Assembly: GCA_001600455.1 (NCBI GenBank)
Contig: BCKC01000009.1
Coordinates: 1,054,001 to 1,118,000 of the forward strand
From: Endocalyx cinctus
Taxonomy: Eukaryota > Ascomycota > Sordariomycetes > Amphisphaeriales > Apiosporaceae
Length of the DNA stretch: 64,000 nucleotides
Direction of reading: 5' to 3'
Numbering within the stretch: position 1 is the first letter of the stretch; each line of letters starts with the position of its first letter. The position numbers were made by a program, and so were the translations under genes. Positions 41,149 through 54,209 of this stretch are shown here, piece after piece. The notes beneath the pieces are model-generated. The model saw only the letters and a program-made list of their open reading frames with translations. It was not told where the DNA came from and did not search any database.

Positions 41149-43005
41149 ATGGCGACATTATCATTACAAGAGAAGCCTGAACAGGATGCGCAACTCAGTA
41201 CCAGCGATCTAGACGCACACCCAACACCAGACCCCGGACGGTTAGTTTCAAGTAGGGGGGAGGTCTCGAATCCCGAAGACATTGAGGTTGACGTACATAA
41301 TCAAGGCGAAGATGAAAACGGCGAACCTCCTAGCGAAGCACAGCAACTCGCACTACCGCCTGTATATTCTATCTTCACGACCACCGAGAAGAAACTCATC
41401 GTTTTGTCCGCCGCTGCGGGCGCTTTCTTCTCACCGCTAACTGGGCAAATATATTTCCCAGCGCTACCCGCCGTAGCTGCCGACCTAGGTGTCAGTACTT
41501 CTGAGGCGAACCTCACAGTGACAACCTATCTCGTAAGTTCGGACGAAACTATTCCTTATAATAGCTTACGGTCTCATGACTCCTTATTGTGATAAAGCAT
41601 GCTGACAATTGGGAATGTGTAGGTTTTCCAGGGGCTCACCCCCATGTTTCTAGGCTCTTTCGCGGACGCTACAGGAAGACGACCAGCCTATCTCCTCTGT
41701 TTCATTATCTATTTCGCCGCTAATATTGGTTGCGCGCTCGCCCCAAATTACGCAGCTCTTCTCGTATTTAGGAGCGTACAATCGGCCGGCGCCAGTACCA
41801 CGGTAGCCCTCTGTCAAGCCGTCGTCGCCGATATCATCACGTCAGCCGAAAGAGGCCAATACGTTGGTTGGACTTCGGTACCGATCATCCTCGCGCCCTC
41901 CTTGGGTCCCGTGCTGGGCGGTGTCATATCTCAGCACCTCGGTTGGCGATGGGTGTTCTGGTTTCTCCTAATCCTCTCCGGCTTCGTCTTCATCATATTA
42001 GTGATTTTCATGCCCGAAACGTGTCGTATCGTCGTAGGTGACGGCTCGATACGCCCTCATCGCATCTATCGCACGGTGTGGCAGCTACTCAAGGATGCTT
42101 GGCGCAAACGACGAGCCGCCAGGGACCCTAATGACCTCACCCTGCAGCGTACCCACTCTGCCGTGGAGAGCAAGAAGAGTTTCCATATAAAAGGTCCGAA
42201 CCCGCTCGGCGCCCTGCGTATCCTTTTCGAAAAGGAAATGTTTATCCTGCTCTTCTACAGCAGCCTGATCTTCGCCGGGTTCTACGGCATATCCACCGCG
42301 CTGCCGTCTCAAGTCGGACCCACTTACAATCTGAACGACTCGCAGATCGGCCTCCTGTACCTGGCCCTGGGAGGCGGCTCGATCGTGGCCGCCTTCACCA
42401 TGGGCAAGCTGGCGAACTGGAATTACCGGCGCCACTGCAAGATCCTCGGCGTGCCGTACGACCGATCGCGCCAGCAGAACTTCGACGAGTTCCCGATCGA
42501 GAAAGCGCGGCTCGAGATCGCCACGCCGCTCCTGCTCTTCTTCTCGGCCGCCTTCGTCGGCTGGGGCTGGGCCCTGCAGGTCGGGGTGCACCTATCCGTC
42601 CCGGCGATCCTCCTCTTCTTCATGGGCGTCTCCCTCGTCGGCTTCAGCAACATGGTCAGCATCCTCCTCGTCGACGTGAACCCCGGCCGCGCCGGCGCCG
42701 CCACCGCCGCGAACAACCTGACTCGGTGCCTCGTCGGCGCCGGCGCCAGCGCTTTCATCGAGCCCCTCATCGACGCCATCGGGTCCGGTTGGGCTTTCAC
42801 CCTCCTCGGTCTCGTCTTTCTCGTCTTTTCGCCCGCTATATGGTTCGTCACCCACAACGGCGTGAGGTGGCGCAAGCAGAAGAGGGAGAGGGAGCGGAGG
42901 CGGGAAGAGAAGAAGCAGGGCAATTTAGTTCGTGATGCCGAGCCGGTTGTCGAGGCGGCGGTTGATAAAGAGAATGTCGTAACGAGCGAAGAAAAAACGA
43001 CGTGA
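41149..43005 (+). CDS. MFS drug:H+ antiporter (DHA1, Qdr/Aqr-like)
   Basis: Exons 41149-41532 and 41623-43005 (90-nt intron, GTAAGT, CTGAC branch) give 588 residues. A roughly 80-residue acidic N-terminal tail is cytosolic. The membrane core begins KKLIVLSAAAGAFFSPLTG and QIYFPALPAVAADLGVS. The DHA1 loop motif GSFADATGRRP lies between helices 2 and 3, and the antiporter motif C-like GPVLGGVISQHLGWRWVFW in helix 5. A central loop (about residues 260-320) separates two six-helix halves, and the C-terminus is long and basic-acidic. Such pumps export drugs, weak acids or secondary metabolites at the plasma membrane. It is about 18 kb from the NRPS with housekeeping genes between, so a shared cluster is unlikely. 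The substrate is unknown. Confidence 0.9.
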
Positions 43006-43511
43006 GGAGGCTTTGCGCTTATTAAGCCCCTTTTTCGTTTCCTCCAACGAGGATTATTCCATATACTTGTACAGCCACAGCGGTAGCATAAACGTCAGCA
43101 CTACTTCTCAGACGGCTGAATCTTCGGCATATTCTTATAGACTGTCCCTTTAGAAAGAAATTGTATATTCAGGCGAAAACTTAAAAGTGTTTAATCTCCA
43201 ATGAAAAACTATGCTTGAAAATTGGAATAAACCGTCTGCGAATCTACGCTTAACGCCGTGAGATGTGTAGAAGTTATGAGTGATGTCCAAAGTAACCCAG
43301 TACGATATGCACCGCAAATAAAGTTTATAAGCATTTATTAATTTCATGAAAATCTATTGAGAAAAAGTAGTTTACCAATTTTTCGCTTTTCGCTTATATG
43401 TATGTATATATGAAGAGAGCAAGTCTCGTGAAATTATATTCATTTCTCATCGAAAAAGAAAAGGGATCATAAAACCCCCCAAAATTTTGTACAAAATATC
43501 GTCCTTCTCCC
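43006..43511. other. 3' intergenic region between convergent genes
   Basis: AT-rich shared downstream region of the MFS gene and the thiolase. No gene or repeat is supported. Confidence 0.5.
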
Positions 43512-45014
43512 TTATTGCTCATTTACAAACAATCCTGCCATGCCCATACCGGTACCGATGCACATGCTCGTCAGCAAGATCTTCTTCTTCTGGCGGCGAC
43601 ATTCGCTGAGGCCCGTGACGATCTGGCGGGCGCCGGTGGTACCGAGCGGGTGGCCGAGGGCGATGGCGCCTCCGCGGGGGTTCATCTTCTTCCAGTCGAG
43701 GCCGAGGAAGTCGCGGGTGTAAACGGCCATGGTGCCGAAGGCCTCGTTGACCTCGACGACGTCGCAGTCGTCGAGGGTGAGGCCGTGGATCTTGAGGAGC
43801 TTGGGGATCGCGACGGTGGGTCCGATGCCCATGATCCGCGGGGGTAGGCCGGCCGTCGTGGATCCGACGTACTTGGCCATGATGGGCAGGCCGAGCTGGA
43901 TGGCCTTGGTCCTCTTCATCATGACGACGGCGGCGGCGCCGTCCGTCACTTGAGAGGCATTACCGCCCGTCGTCATGGGTCCCCACTGCGGGAAGGCGGC
44001 GCGGATCTTCATGAGGCCCTCGGCCGTGGTGCCGGGACGGATACCCTCGTCCCTCGTGAGAGTCACCTCTTTGGCCTCGCCGTCGGGGCCCTTGACCTTG
44101 GTGACGACGGGGACGATCTCGTCGTCGAACAGGCCCGCCTTCTGGGCCTCCTCGGCCCGGCGGAAGCTCTCGGCCGCGTACGTGTCGATCTGCTCCCGCG
44201 TGAGCCCGAAGTCGCGCGCGACGTTCTCGCTCGTCCAGCCCATGGACTCCATCGTGTCGCGCGCCTCCTGGCTATACTTCGTCACCTCCTCGTCGAACGG
44301 TTCCTCGAGACGGTCCCCGCCCAGCGTCATCGACTCGGCGCCCGCCGCGATTCCGATCTCGATCGATCCGCACGCGATCTGGTGCGCTATGTCCGCCGTC
44401 GCTTTCAGTCCCGACGAGCAGAAACGGTTGAGGGACGACGCGCTCGTCGTGTTGGGGAAACCGGCCGCCAGCGCTGCCGCTCGCGTCTTGTAGGCTGCTT
44501 TACCGTCCGAGACCTATAACACACTTGATAAGCGTTCGTCCTTTTCATTTGTCCCTTCTTCGAGATAAGAGAAGTCGAGGGAAGAAATGAAGGAGAGAGT
44601 ACGAGGGGTTATAGGTTACGCACATTGCCCATGCATATGTCCTCCACCAAGTCAGGAGAGAATCCCAGGCGTTCTCGAGCGGCCTTCAGTATGGCATACA
44701 TGAGGTATTCCAACGAAGTATCTTTAAAACCACCCTTCTTTCCCTTACATAGCGGCGTTCGGATAGCGAGGGTAATGACTATATCGTCGGGGTTCTTGGA
44801 GGTACTAGATTTGTGAAATTCCTTGTTAGTCTCTTTCTGATTCTTTTCTTAGTAGCATTAAGTTGGATAAGGATGATCAACATGATCTGTAGCTTTTGTT
44901 CTCGAATGATAACAAGAGAGCGAGAAAATAAGACATAATAGCCACATACACATTATTCAACGCCGAGTTTGGCGATAAATGCTTTAGGATTGTAGATACT
45001 CGATCGGCCGCCAT
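43512..45014 (-). CDS. Peroxisomal 3-ketoacyl-CoA thiolase
   Basis: Cleaves 3-ketoacyl-CoA to acetyl-CoA and a shortened acyl-CoA, the last step of peroxisomal beta-oxidation. Exons 44950-45014, 44624-44804 and 43512-44513 give 415 residues. The N-terminus carries RVSTILKHL at residues 5-13, an R-V-x5-H-L peroxisomal targeting signal type 2 (Pex7 route). Catalytic residues are all present: nucleophile Cys114 in NRFCSSGL, the NEAF motif, His370 in ALGHPLGTTGAR and Cys400 in MCIGTGMGMA. Intron 1 sits just after the PTS2 and uses GTATGT with a perfect GACTAAC branch. The mature enzyme is normally a dimer. Paralogues in mitochondria lack PTS2, so the peroxisomal assignment is firm. Confidence 0.95.
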
Positions 45015-45581
45015 CTTTTCTGATTTCTTATTGACTTCTGATTGTCCCCCTTCTTCCTCTATGTCTCAATTAAAAAGAGCTGGGTAGAAATTATTAGCAG
45101 TGTTTCAAAACAATGAGACAATTGGAGGTAATTAATATCAACGAGAATTATCCTCGTTTTTACGGAGTACAGGAAGTATTATAAGGACAGAAATACAAAC
45201 ATGGAAAGAAGATGAATCAATGGATCTTTTCCACCGGTTATTGTTATTTTAAGAGGGGACCTTCTGATCATATACTTATCCACCCTTTGCATTTTACCGA
45301 GGCCCGGACAATTCGGTATCGGCAGATTTCAGAACAGAAGGTTGAAATAACGATTACTAATCCCCTAAAAATCCGGGGTAATCCATCTAAGTATGGACAC
45401 TAAAAATCACTGCTAAGTGATCAACGTGTGCTAATTTTAACCCCTAATTAAACAAAAATTAAGTATTATAGTACTCCGTACATACTTAAGTACCTAACCA
45501 CCAAAACGCCCATAGTGATGATTAGGTACTGAATTAAGATTTCTGAAAAATACAGTAATATACAACAGCGATAAGACTTAT
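45015..45581. other. Spacer upstream of thiolase
   Basis: Contains the thiolase promoter and, on the far side, the 3' end of the CorA-like gene. A palindromic TACTTAAGTACCTAACC word of the dispersed family is at about 45483-45499. No gene is supported. Confidence 0.5.
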
Positions 45582-48500
45582 TCACAAACCAGAACTATCC
45601 CTCATTCCCAGCTCCAAATCTTCCTCTCTCATCGTATTATTTCTCCAAGGTCTCAAAAAGTACGTATTACTCAGTGTAATACTTCCTGAAATCCTCGTAC
45701 CTGAGCTTGCATCCGTGTCCGTTCTCCTAGGCGTCCTACCATCCCAGCTACTATCGTCTTCGTCATTCTTGTTACCATTCCCTCTAACCACCGAGGAGCT
45801 TCTGCTACTACTACTACTTCCGCTATTAGTAATCATCTTCTTAATAGCCCTCATCTCCCCTAGGTTTGCCCGCTTTCTTAGCTCGTCCGCCTTCATCTTG
45901 CCCGTCACGATAACCTGACGGTCGTGCAGCGCGTTGGCCTTGAGATTCGCCTTGCGCCCGAGCATGAACAAGCCCGTGCGAGTCGATAGCCAGGTTGTCG
46001 TCCTGTGATACGCGTACGAGGCCGCGTTGTAGACGAGCTTGCCAAAACTGTGCGTCAGCGCGCTCTTGCTGAACGCGAGGACGAACGCGAGGACGATGAT
46101 GGCGAAGCCAATGGGGACTATATATATATCAACGATTATATGAATTTTGTCAGCTTTTTTTTATCATTATTCATTACGTTTAAGGAGCGGCTATATCGCT
46201 TTGCCGTAAGGTTGGGCACTCTTACACATGTAAGTAAATTCTTGCGTAATGCTCAAAGAGCCGCTGTTCAACTCGATAGCGTTCATGCCAAAGAGTGAGG
46301 CGAAGAACGAAAGGGGAAGCTACCGAGATTCGTGTTAGTTTAATCCTTATCTTCATACAGTCTAGGGTAGAAGATGCAATACTCACGAAGATAATCGTGA
46401 TACTGGTAAAGAGCGTGATCGACCGTCCCTGACGGACCGACTCCTCGGCATTCTTGACCGCTTCGCGTGCTTGGATGACGCCTGCTTGCTGCTGCTTTAG
46501 AGCTAACAAGTCCCTGAGCGACTTCGCCGTACTCGCCGCATCTTCCAAGAGGGCATCAACCTCCAGAATATGACTTTTAACGTCGCGTACCAGCTGATCA
46601 GCTCGATTTAACGTCTGGGGCGACGCCTTGACAAGGTATGAGCCCTGGCTTCGTTCGGTTTCAGTATGGGATGATAGAGAAGAAGCGCTGCTTTCGACCT
46701 GATTATTCTGCCTTTCCATTTCAATGCGCTCAAGCAGGATCTGCCGAATTTGCTGCACGAACGTCTCCGTCACCATCTGTTGCCGTCTTTGGATTTTTAG
46801 GATAATATTAATTTCGTCCATGATATCCTTAATCTCCTTCAGTAAGTCACCTTCAGGGTTAACCTGCAAAAGTCTGTTGAGTGCCAGCGCATCCTGCGCT
46901 CCTTGCCCGTACAGGTAATCGCGCGATGCGAGGTGCGTGTAGATGAGAAAGTCGTCAAAAGCAGCTGTCTGGTTATAGGTCTAAGGATACGATACATACT
47001 CGTCAGCCATCTGTCTCTGCTAGCTAGGTATGAAACTAAAATATGGCGATATCGACTTACCGCTTTTCGAACAGCATCTCCGAAAAGCTCTGTTAGATTT
47101 GGTCTCCCGGCATCCAGCATTTTCCTGTCAAAGAATACGCGCGAACATTGATCGATGATGACGAGCGCGATATCAAAAGCGGTTCGAATCTCGCTTGGAT
47201 GACACTGGCTAAGTCGCTGCCGTAGACATTCGTGCACCGGTGCCGAATCTGCCTGAATCTCTCCCCATCGATGAGGGAAGCAGGTGATGATTGTTCCTAG
47301 GCGGTTTATTTTTAATATACTTTTAACTTATTTAATTGTAGTATAAAGCTTGGGGTTCATGCTTACTTTCATCTAATATCCACATCCATAACTGATCAAC
47401 CATGATGAGGCGTGGAATCTTTTTACTATTATCTCGGCACGTGTTGCAGCTTTCGTAACCTTTATATGCGTGATCTAGATGACTGTGAGAGTCTGCTGCA
47501 GTTGCCCGATAAACGACCTGGTCTCTGTATCGTGTTCCCGTGTAACTAAGTCCTCTGTAATGTGACTGATCCAAAGTGCGGCGAGGGTGTAAATGTGATG
47601 ACCGATGGAGGTACTTGGTGATTAATCTACTTTCCAAGTCAAAATCCATGGCCTCGAAAGCCGTTGCCGCAAGGAATAGGATATGTCCAATCATCTTCCT
47701 CTTTTCTACTTTGTTCGTGCAGCTCTTCCAGTCCATTTCTGGTTTGAGATGAAAGCTTCTTATCCTAGACAGACGGTTTGAGCTAGGCTTTTGGTTTTGA
47801 TTAGCAGCGACCGCACGATCAACAGTGTCCGTTATATGGTCCTTGATTTCATTGAGTTTCTTAACCTTGTTGGCTGTGAATTTTCTGCCCCGGTCCGTTT
47901 CCCAGTGCAAATACGGCATGAAAAGGGCCATGTTCTTCTGCTGAGTCTCGACCGATTCGGTATACCCCATGGATATCACGTTACTTGACGGCTTCATCTC
48001 TCGAGCGTGAGCTGGAGAGCTGTCATCAAACTCTCTCAGACCTAGCCAATACTCAGGCGCCAAGATCTTCTCCGTACTTGTATGCTTACGCCGAAAATGG
48101 CTGTTCGCAAATAAATCTTCCCGCGCTGGACGACGCTCGTGATAGTACCGAGCGATCGCCTTCTCTACCCAAACCATGTTATTTGCCGGTAGATGGAAAT
48201 AGCGAACGACATCATCGTCGTAACGGTGCATCAGAGGGTTTCTCTTTTGGTCGTTGCACAGGAGAGTTTCGACCGTCACATGCTGATCCGGAAACTTCCC
48301 GTCGGCTCCGGATAAGGTCAACGGGTGTCCGTCTCGGAAGAAAACAACTTGAGCATCGACGTCTTGGTCCACGTCGGGAATCAAATCTTCCGCCGGGTCT
48401 TGATCAATCGAATTTCGGAATGATCTCGTATACCACGACATCCCTCGACTTTCTTGGTAGTGCTCTAAGCATAGTCGCAAAGCTTGGAGGTTCTCTGAAG

Positions 48501-48753
48501 CCGGCTGATCATCTGGCGAGGAAGACATCTCCAACCGTCGTCTCAATCTATCGATCCGTAACAGTTTCTGCTCTAGTCCAGCTCGCGAACTCGGAGGAAG
48601 ATTCGCGAGATACTCCTCCCGCTTGGAGAATTTGAGACAGCGAGCATAGTGTTGAAAGAGGTCGGGTATGTGATCACTGTCCTGGGATATGTCTGTACAC
48701 CTACAGGTGTATCTTCTCCGAGGGTAGCTCTCAGTTGCCATAATAATGACCAT
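45582..48753 (-). CDS. CorA-like Mg2+ transporter family protein with long N-terminal domain
   Basis: Exons 47367-48753, 47061-47296, 46969-1 to 46387 (that is 46387-46968), 46226-46319 and 45582-46117 give 944 residues. The C-terminal part fits CorA: a long helix region (LEDAASTAKSLRDLLALKQQ and following), then ITLFTSITIIFLPLSFFASL with the signature GMN at 746-748, a short loop, and the second membrane helix YMFPIGFAIIVLAFVLAF. Joining exons 3, 4 and 5 is needed to assemble both helices, which supports the splices. The roughly 540 upstream residues, including VDQLWMWILDE and TIITCFPHRWGE, are typical of the large fungal CorA-like proteins whose N-terminus has unknown function. Ion transport is inferred from the family. 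An alternative start, MATES at 48741, is only four codons later. Confidence 0.85.
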
Positions 48754-50930
48754 GGGTTAATAGCGGTAGATTATTCTAGATGATGAATACGATGGATATT
48801 TGGGATGAACATAACAGCGGCTTGTCTCATGAATGTTGTTTATCTATAGTTGTACCGCATTCCGACTCGTAGTTATATTCTTCATCTCGACCATATATTC
48901 GGATCCTATGGGAGTTCTGTAAGCGCCAGCTCATACTGCCGAAACGAAAATGGAACAATTCTGTTCAATCCTTCAAGGCTGCCATAGATACACGAGGGTT
49001 GGTTTTAGGTTTACTAGGATCGAATATTTTGTATCTTTTGTTTTCCTATTTGCTGTCTCTTGAAGGATTACACGATGTGGGTGTCACGTTTCAACATTAA
49101 GTTTCAGCCCCACGATGCCCCCTTTTTCATCGTGGCTGAAGTTGAGATGATATCCATCTACACTACAGGACAAACGGTATGGGTACGGTGGAAGTAATGT
49201 TTCAGATGTTTCGACGCCCATCTTAGTATTGGAGATAAACAAATGTTACTATAAATGTCGAAATAATTATATTTATTTTTAGGGATATTTAACAGACTCA
49301 AATATGATACATAATTCCGATATGAATCACACATACCATTCGCTTATCGTGATCTTTCAGCAAAAGTCTTAGAAGTGGCGTCAGAAACTTAACCAAGTAT
49401 ATCATTACTTAAATCGATAGGATACTTAGTAAATTATTGAAACGTTACTTTCCAGTAAACAAAAGTTTAGAATGACGAGATTCTTCTCAAGAAAACAACC
49501 ATACAGTCGCCATTCCGACATTTGTTTACGTGCTCAAGAGGGTAGTACAGTCCCAGTCCCAGTCTCAGTCTCAACAACTACCTAAGCAGCTAACCTTAGG
49601 TATGTACTTAAGTAGCTACAGTGGGGATATGGAGTTACCCCACGCGTCCGCTGCGGGGGAGCTCATGGCTATATGCAGCTACCTAAGTGCTCTGTCACCG
49701 TTACCGTAGTACTATACCTAATAAACATCGATATTTTGGATAATGGGAGTATCACGGCTACTATTTATATCATCGATATATTAAGCTATATTAGGTATAT
49801 TTTATATGAGGATATACATACAAGTGAAAATCATCATATAAGGTATTACTTTATAATGAGTACTCTGTATAATAGTGATTTATACTAATAGAAATCTGAG
49901 TCCTTTTCCTCCCTTACTTTCCCCGCCCCGAAATGCTATGACGTCTTATCCTAGCTTCGGGATACAATCTTACGAGACTTGCATGGTAGAAGACAGCAAA
50001 TACGATCTCATGCGACGAAGTTGGCCAGCAACCTCTTATGCTGTACTTTTGCGCCGTGTGACCCGATGCATTTAATATGCAGAATAAAGAAGATACGGTG
50101 TGTTGATATATCTTAGAACCCATATAATAGTCGGGAATATCAATCTGATTTCGGATCTCGTCCTCCAAGGTCCCGCTATATTACCTGGATTCAGGGGGAA
50201 CCCCAGCGTAGAGCTCCCGCCGAATCCGAATCGAAGATCTATTGACGGAGATCCAATTAAGCCCTTTACCGGCACAGGATGTTACCGAGAATGGTGTGAA
50301 GGAAACAGTGGGATATAAGTGCATATATGTACGTTATATTGAAAGTGTCTTGGTTGGATAGGGATAAGGGTAATACCTAGCAGCCTAGCTGCCTAGGTAG
50401 GAATATGTATGAGTATAAATATATATCACACTGTGTTTTATATACTGTATTTTTGTCACTCCCGATGCGTTGTTTCATTTGTTCAAACCAGCCAGGCGAA
50501 ATTAGAACATCCCTACATTCCTCGACTTTCTCCAAATATTGAACCATCACGAGTTCCTGGATAATGATACCCCCCTTCTCTATAGTTCGGTGATATTGGA
50601 CGTGTCATTTTCCCTTCCTCGTGAGCAAAAAGCGAGATGCGATAACACTCTTGGTGTTGATCAAGATATAAAGTTACATCTGTTTTTTTAAGATCGTCGC
50701 ATGACCGCTTACTTCCCCAACCCCCAAACCTTGGCTTGACCGGCCGTGGCCACAATAAGTAGCCTGCCGATGTTGCGTTACATTATCACTAGTACTTCTA
50801 GCTATTGTAATGAATTTTATATAAGTCAATCGCATTTCAACAAGCTCTTACGCCATTCCGCGAGCTTATGGACCTCTGACTCTTTCCCTTCCGGTTCTGT
50901 GTCTTATTTCCCCAAGATATCGCTGCTCAA
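48754..50930. other. Spacer with repeat words and a possible coding relic
   Basis: Divergent promoter region. It contains a (CAGTCC/CAGTCT)n-like microrepeat at about 49548-49573, a dense group of CCTTAGGTA/ACTTAAGTAG words at 49578-49618, and CCTAGCTGCCTAGGTAGG near 50384-50401. At about 50140-50315 the plus strand is GC-richer and reads like protein (LPPNPNRRSIDGDPIKPFTG), suggesting a gene fragment that I cannot identify. Confidence 0.5.
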
Positions 50931-53687
50931 ATGACTTTGTTCTCCTTCGTGAGGGCCATAACGGCTGCTTCATTGCTTTATATCCCTAGCCTTGCCCATC
51001 CAGAGCATAGTCGACGAGCGACTGATACCAGTCAACCCACTTCACGTTTGTCTAACCGTCTTGCTTTCATCTTACCTAACTTGTAATGAGCTAATACGTT
51101 ACCCACAGTTGTACAGCCAGTGTACAAAGCCTTACCCCTCGGTTCTATTAAACCTCAGGGATGGCTTAAAGACCAGCTACAGACTGAAGCCGATGGATTG
51201 GCTGGCCATATTTACGATTTCTGGCGCTACGTGCACAACTCCTCGTGGGTTGGCGGTACTTGGGAATACTCAGATTTGAGAGAAGCATCCTCCAATTGGT
51301 GGAATGGTGCTGTGCCGCTCGCCTTTGGGTCTGACGACCCTAGGGTGAAGGGCCAAGTCAAGGACTTCTTAGATCGTCTCCTCGACAACCAGCAGGCGGA
51401 TGGCTGGTTAGGGCCTGAAACTGAACCACAGGCCCGAGGCTTTTGGGCTCGCGGTTACATTATGTTAGGTCTTATCGTGAGTTGGATTCTTTGCTTACCT
51501 TGCCTTGCAAGAGACAACAGCAAATTTTCTTCCGTATCCATCCTCGAGCCACATTACGACACTATCCTAGTCTCACCACTAAGATAATGCTCTCTTTTTT
51601 TACACCGGCTGGTATCCATGCCTTGTATTCACGGAGTTCAGAAACTAACCTTTTCCCCAGGGATATGCTCAAGCGGACCCATCGCAAGAAGACAGGATTG
51701 TTGACGCGATGCACAAATATGTTGAGCTTATGCATGAAATGCTTAGTAATAACTTTACTGGCTTGATTCCCAAAACAGGCGATAAGTTCGATCCGAAGGG
51801 GTTCGGTCTCGCCCGAGCATTTGAATCCCATATTCCGCTTCAATGGTTGTACGAGGAATACCCTCGAAACAATTCGAAATTAATATGGGATACTATGGAA
51901 CTAATGATTGAAGGGTCTGCGCAAGTAAGTCTCAGCTTCTAGTTCTCTCTTAAATGAGAGGAGGGGAAAAAGAAAAAGAAACCCACTGCTGCTAACACGA
52001 GTTATTCAAGATGGGATTTGACTGGCGGAACTACTTCGTAGAGGGAACCTACCCCGAAGTCGTGTATGATCCAATGCACCAGGCCTTAACGTGGTTATTC
52101 TACCATGGTGTAAATCAAGCCCAAGGTACGGTAAAAGTCAACAACTCGGTTAATACGTGGTATACTGACTTGTCACTTAGGACTGCGTCAGCCTTTAGTT
52201 ATATACCGGATGACTCACGACGAATCTTTGAAAACGCAAGGACGAACAGCCGTTGATCTTTTGGCCAAGTGGCACAAAGCCTTATCGGGGACTATCATCG
52301 GTGATGAATTCGTCACCGATTTGAATCCGAGCCGAGGTTCTGAGCTGTGCGCCACTGCGGAAATGACCTTTTCAATGACTTGGATTTATCAGATGCTCGG
52401 CGACAACGACTTGGCCGACTGGGTCGAGACGATTGCGTATAACGCTCTTCCAGCTCACATGTCCTCAGACTGGTGGTCGCATCAATACGTGCAACAGACA
52501 AACCAGGTAGGTTCATTTATCATAAAACCGCAACATGGCTATCTTTAATGATGTTAACTTGAGAGTCTTTAGCCATGGTCGAAGACATTCGATGCTAACC
52601 CTGAAATGTGGGTAAATGTTGGCAAGCGTGGAAACGTCTTTGGTCTCGAGCCCAATTTTGTGAGTACTTACATACCGACTCTAAATATTGTCTTGCTTTG
52701 CCTGTCTGAGATAGGCCAATACCAACAACTGTTCCTAACCTCGAATGAAATCAACGTTATAGCCCTGCTGTGTAGCGAATCACCCTCAAGGCCTATCCAA
52801 ATTTGTCGCCAATACCTGGGTTCTGACCCAAGACGGTGGCATAGCCCATGTGTTCCTATCTCCGGGTACCGTAAGTACCCAACTAGGCGACAATAAGGTA
52901 GTAATCGAGGCAGACACTGCGTATCCCTTTGGTATGCAGTTCCAGTACACGATCAGTGCCGAAAAACCCTTTACACTATACGGTGAGTTAACAAGTCTAG
53001 TCTTTTATTATACTCCTAGAATAACTTGTCCCCTCCGATGTCTCTCTGCCTTGGTGCTATTACAACTTTTATTGACTTTGACACATTGCAGTGCGGATAC
53101 CCGAGTGGGCAAAGCAGACAAGCGCATCAGATATCAGCAATGGGCTTCTCGCATTTAAAGCCCCCAGCGGCCAAAGCACCTTCTCGATGCACCTAGAGGC
53201 GGAGCCACGGGTTGAATACCGAGCCAACAACACGGCGGGCATCTACTACGGGCCGTTACTATACAGTCTCGCGATCGAGACCGACGACCAGGTCTCCGAA
53301 TCGCCGGAATTGTACGACGCTAGCGGCGCCGTGCCCTCCTTCAGCACCTTCGAGCCCTACACGGTCGACCACACGATGACGCCCCAGAGCGCTTGGAACG
53401 TGGCCGTCGACCCTTCGCAGATCAAAGTGGTAGCGTCGAACGCGTCTTCTTCCGGATCGGCTACGACATTGACGAATCCTATCTGGCAGCTTGGCGGCCC
53501 TCCCGTCGAACTGCGCGTCGCTGCCGTGGAGATCGACTGGCCGGTTCGGTTCGGTACCGCGGCCGACCCGCCGCTCGACCCGAAGATCACGGGCAAACCT
53601 TTTAGCGCCAGATTGGTGCCTTTTGGCAGCGCGAAGTTGCACATGGCGCAATTCCCTGTTGTCGACTTAGATAAAGTCACTCTATGA
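50931..53687 (+). CDS. Secreted DUF1680/GH127-type glycoside hydrolase (putative beta-L-arabinofuranosidase)
   Basis: Eight exons: 50931-51045, 51109-51476, 51661-51924, 52011-52125, 52181-52506, 52573-52659, 52763-52982 and 53092-53687; 696 residues. The signal peptide is about 1-22. The (alpha/alpha)6-barrel motifs appear in order: LPLGSIKPQGWLKDQL, SSWVGGTWEYSD, NWWNGAVPLA, DNQQADGWLGPE, the helix ending FYHGVNQAQ, and NPSRGSELCATAE. The zinc-site residues known from bacterial GH127 are conserved as Glu342 and Cys344 (ELC) and the pair Cys427-Cys428 (PCCVANHPQG), where the first Cys of the pair is the nucleophile. Beta-sandwich strands follow (LYVRIPEWAK, GIYYGPLLYSL). It probably removes arabinofuranose from plant glycans or glycoproteins outside the cell. 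Linkage specificity is inferred. Confidence 0.88.
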
Positions 53688-54209
53688 AAATGGATTATGT
53701 ATCTAAGCTAGTAGACGTAAGGGTGTATTTTGCGGATACCGATTTCTTTTTCGGGTTTGGTTGGGATGACTGGGATTTATGCATATACACTTGTAGACTA
53801 TATGAGAACGTCTATATATCTTGTGAGAACAATTAACGTTTTGACGTTTCTTAGAGACATAAACTGATAGCTAGGAATGGAGGTTCTATAGATTTATAAT
53901 CTAAGTTATTCATGAACTCATCAGTAATTATAAAGATGAAATGTAGTGATTCTTCACTAATAAGTATGCTAAAAGCCGAGTGGCTCTACAGTGACAACGC
54001 TTCTGACCCCTATTTATTCATTACTTCCCCTGATTGTGTTATTAAATATTGTATAAAGAAATAAAGCGTTGGACAGAGTCTAGTCTCTACCTAAGCTGTC
54101 GCCTAATTAATGATTAGTTATAAGTTTAGGGGTATTTTCTATATCTTAATTATCGCAGTCTCATTAAAAAAAAAAATAAACACGCCACCTACTAGATGGA
54201 TACCGCCTT
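53688..54209. other. 3' intergenic region between convergent secreted enzymes
   Basis: AT-rich DNA between the GH127 gene and the GH128-type gene, with a run of A at about 54166-54178. Nothing else is supported. Confidence 0.5.

Noticed and set aside
17527..43005. A single NRPS biosynthetic cluster reaching the MFS transporter
   Set aside because: The genes between are mostly conserved cellular genes (MIA40, BOS1, thiamine pyrophosphokinase, Om14-like), so proximity alone does not make a cluster.
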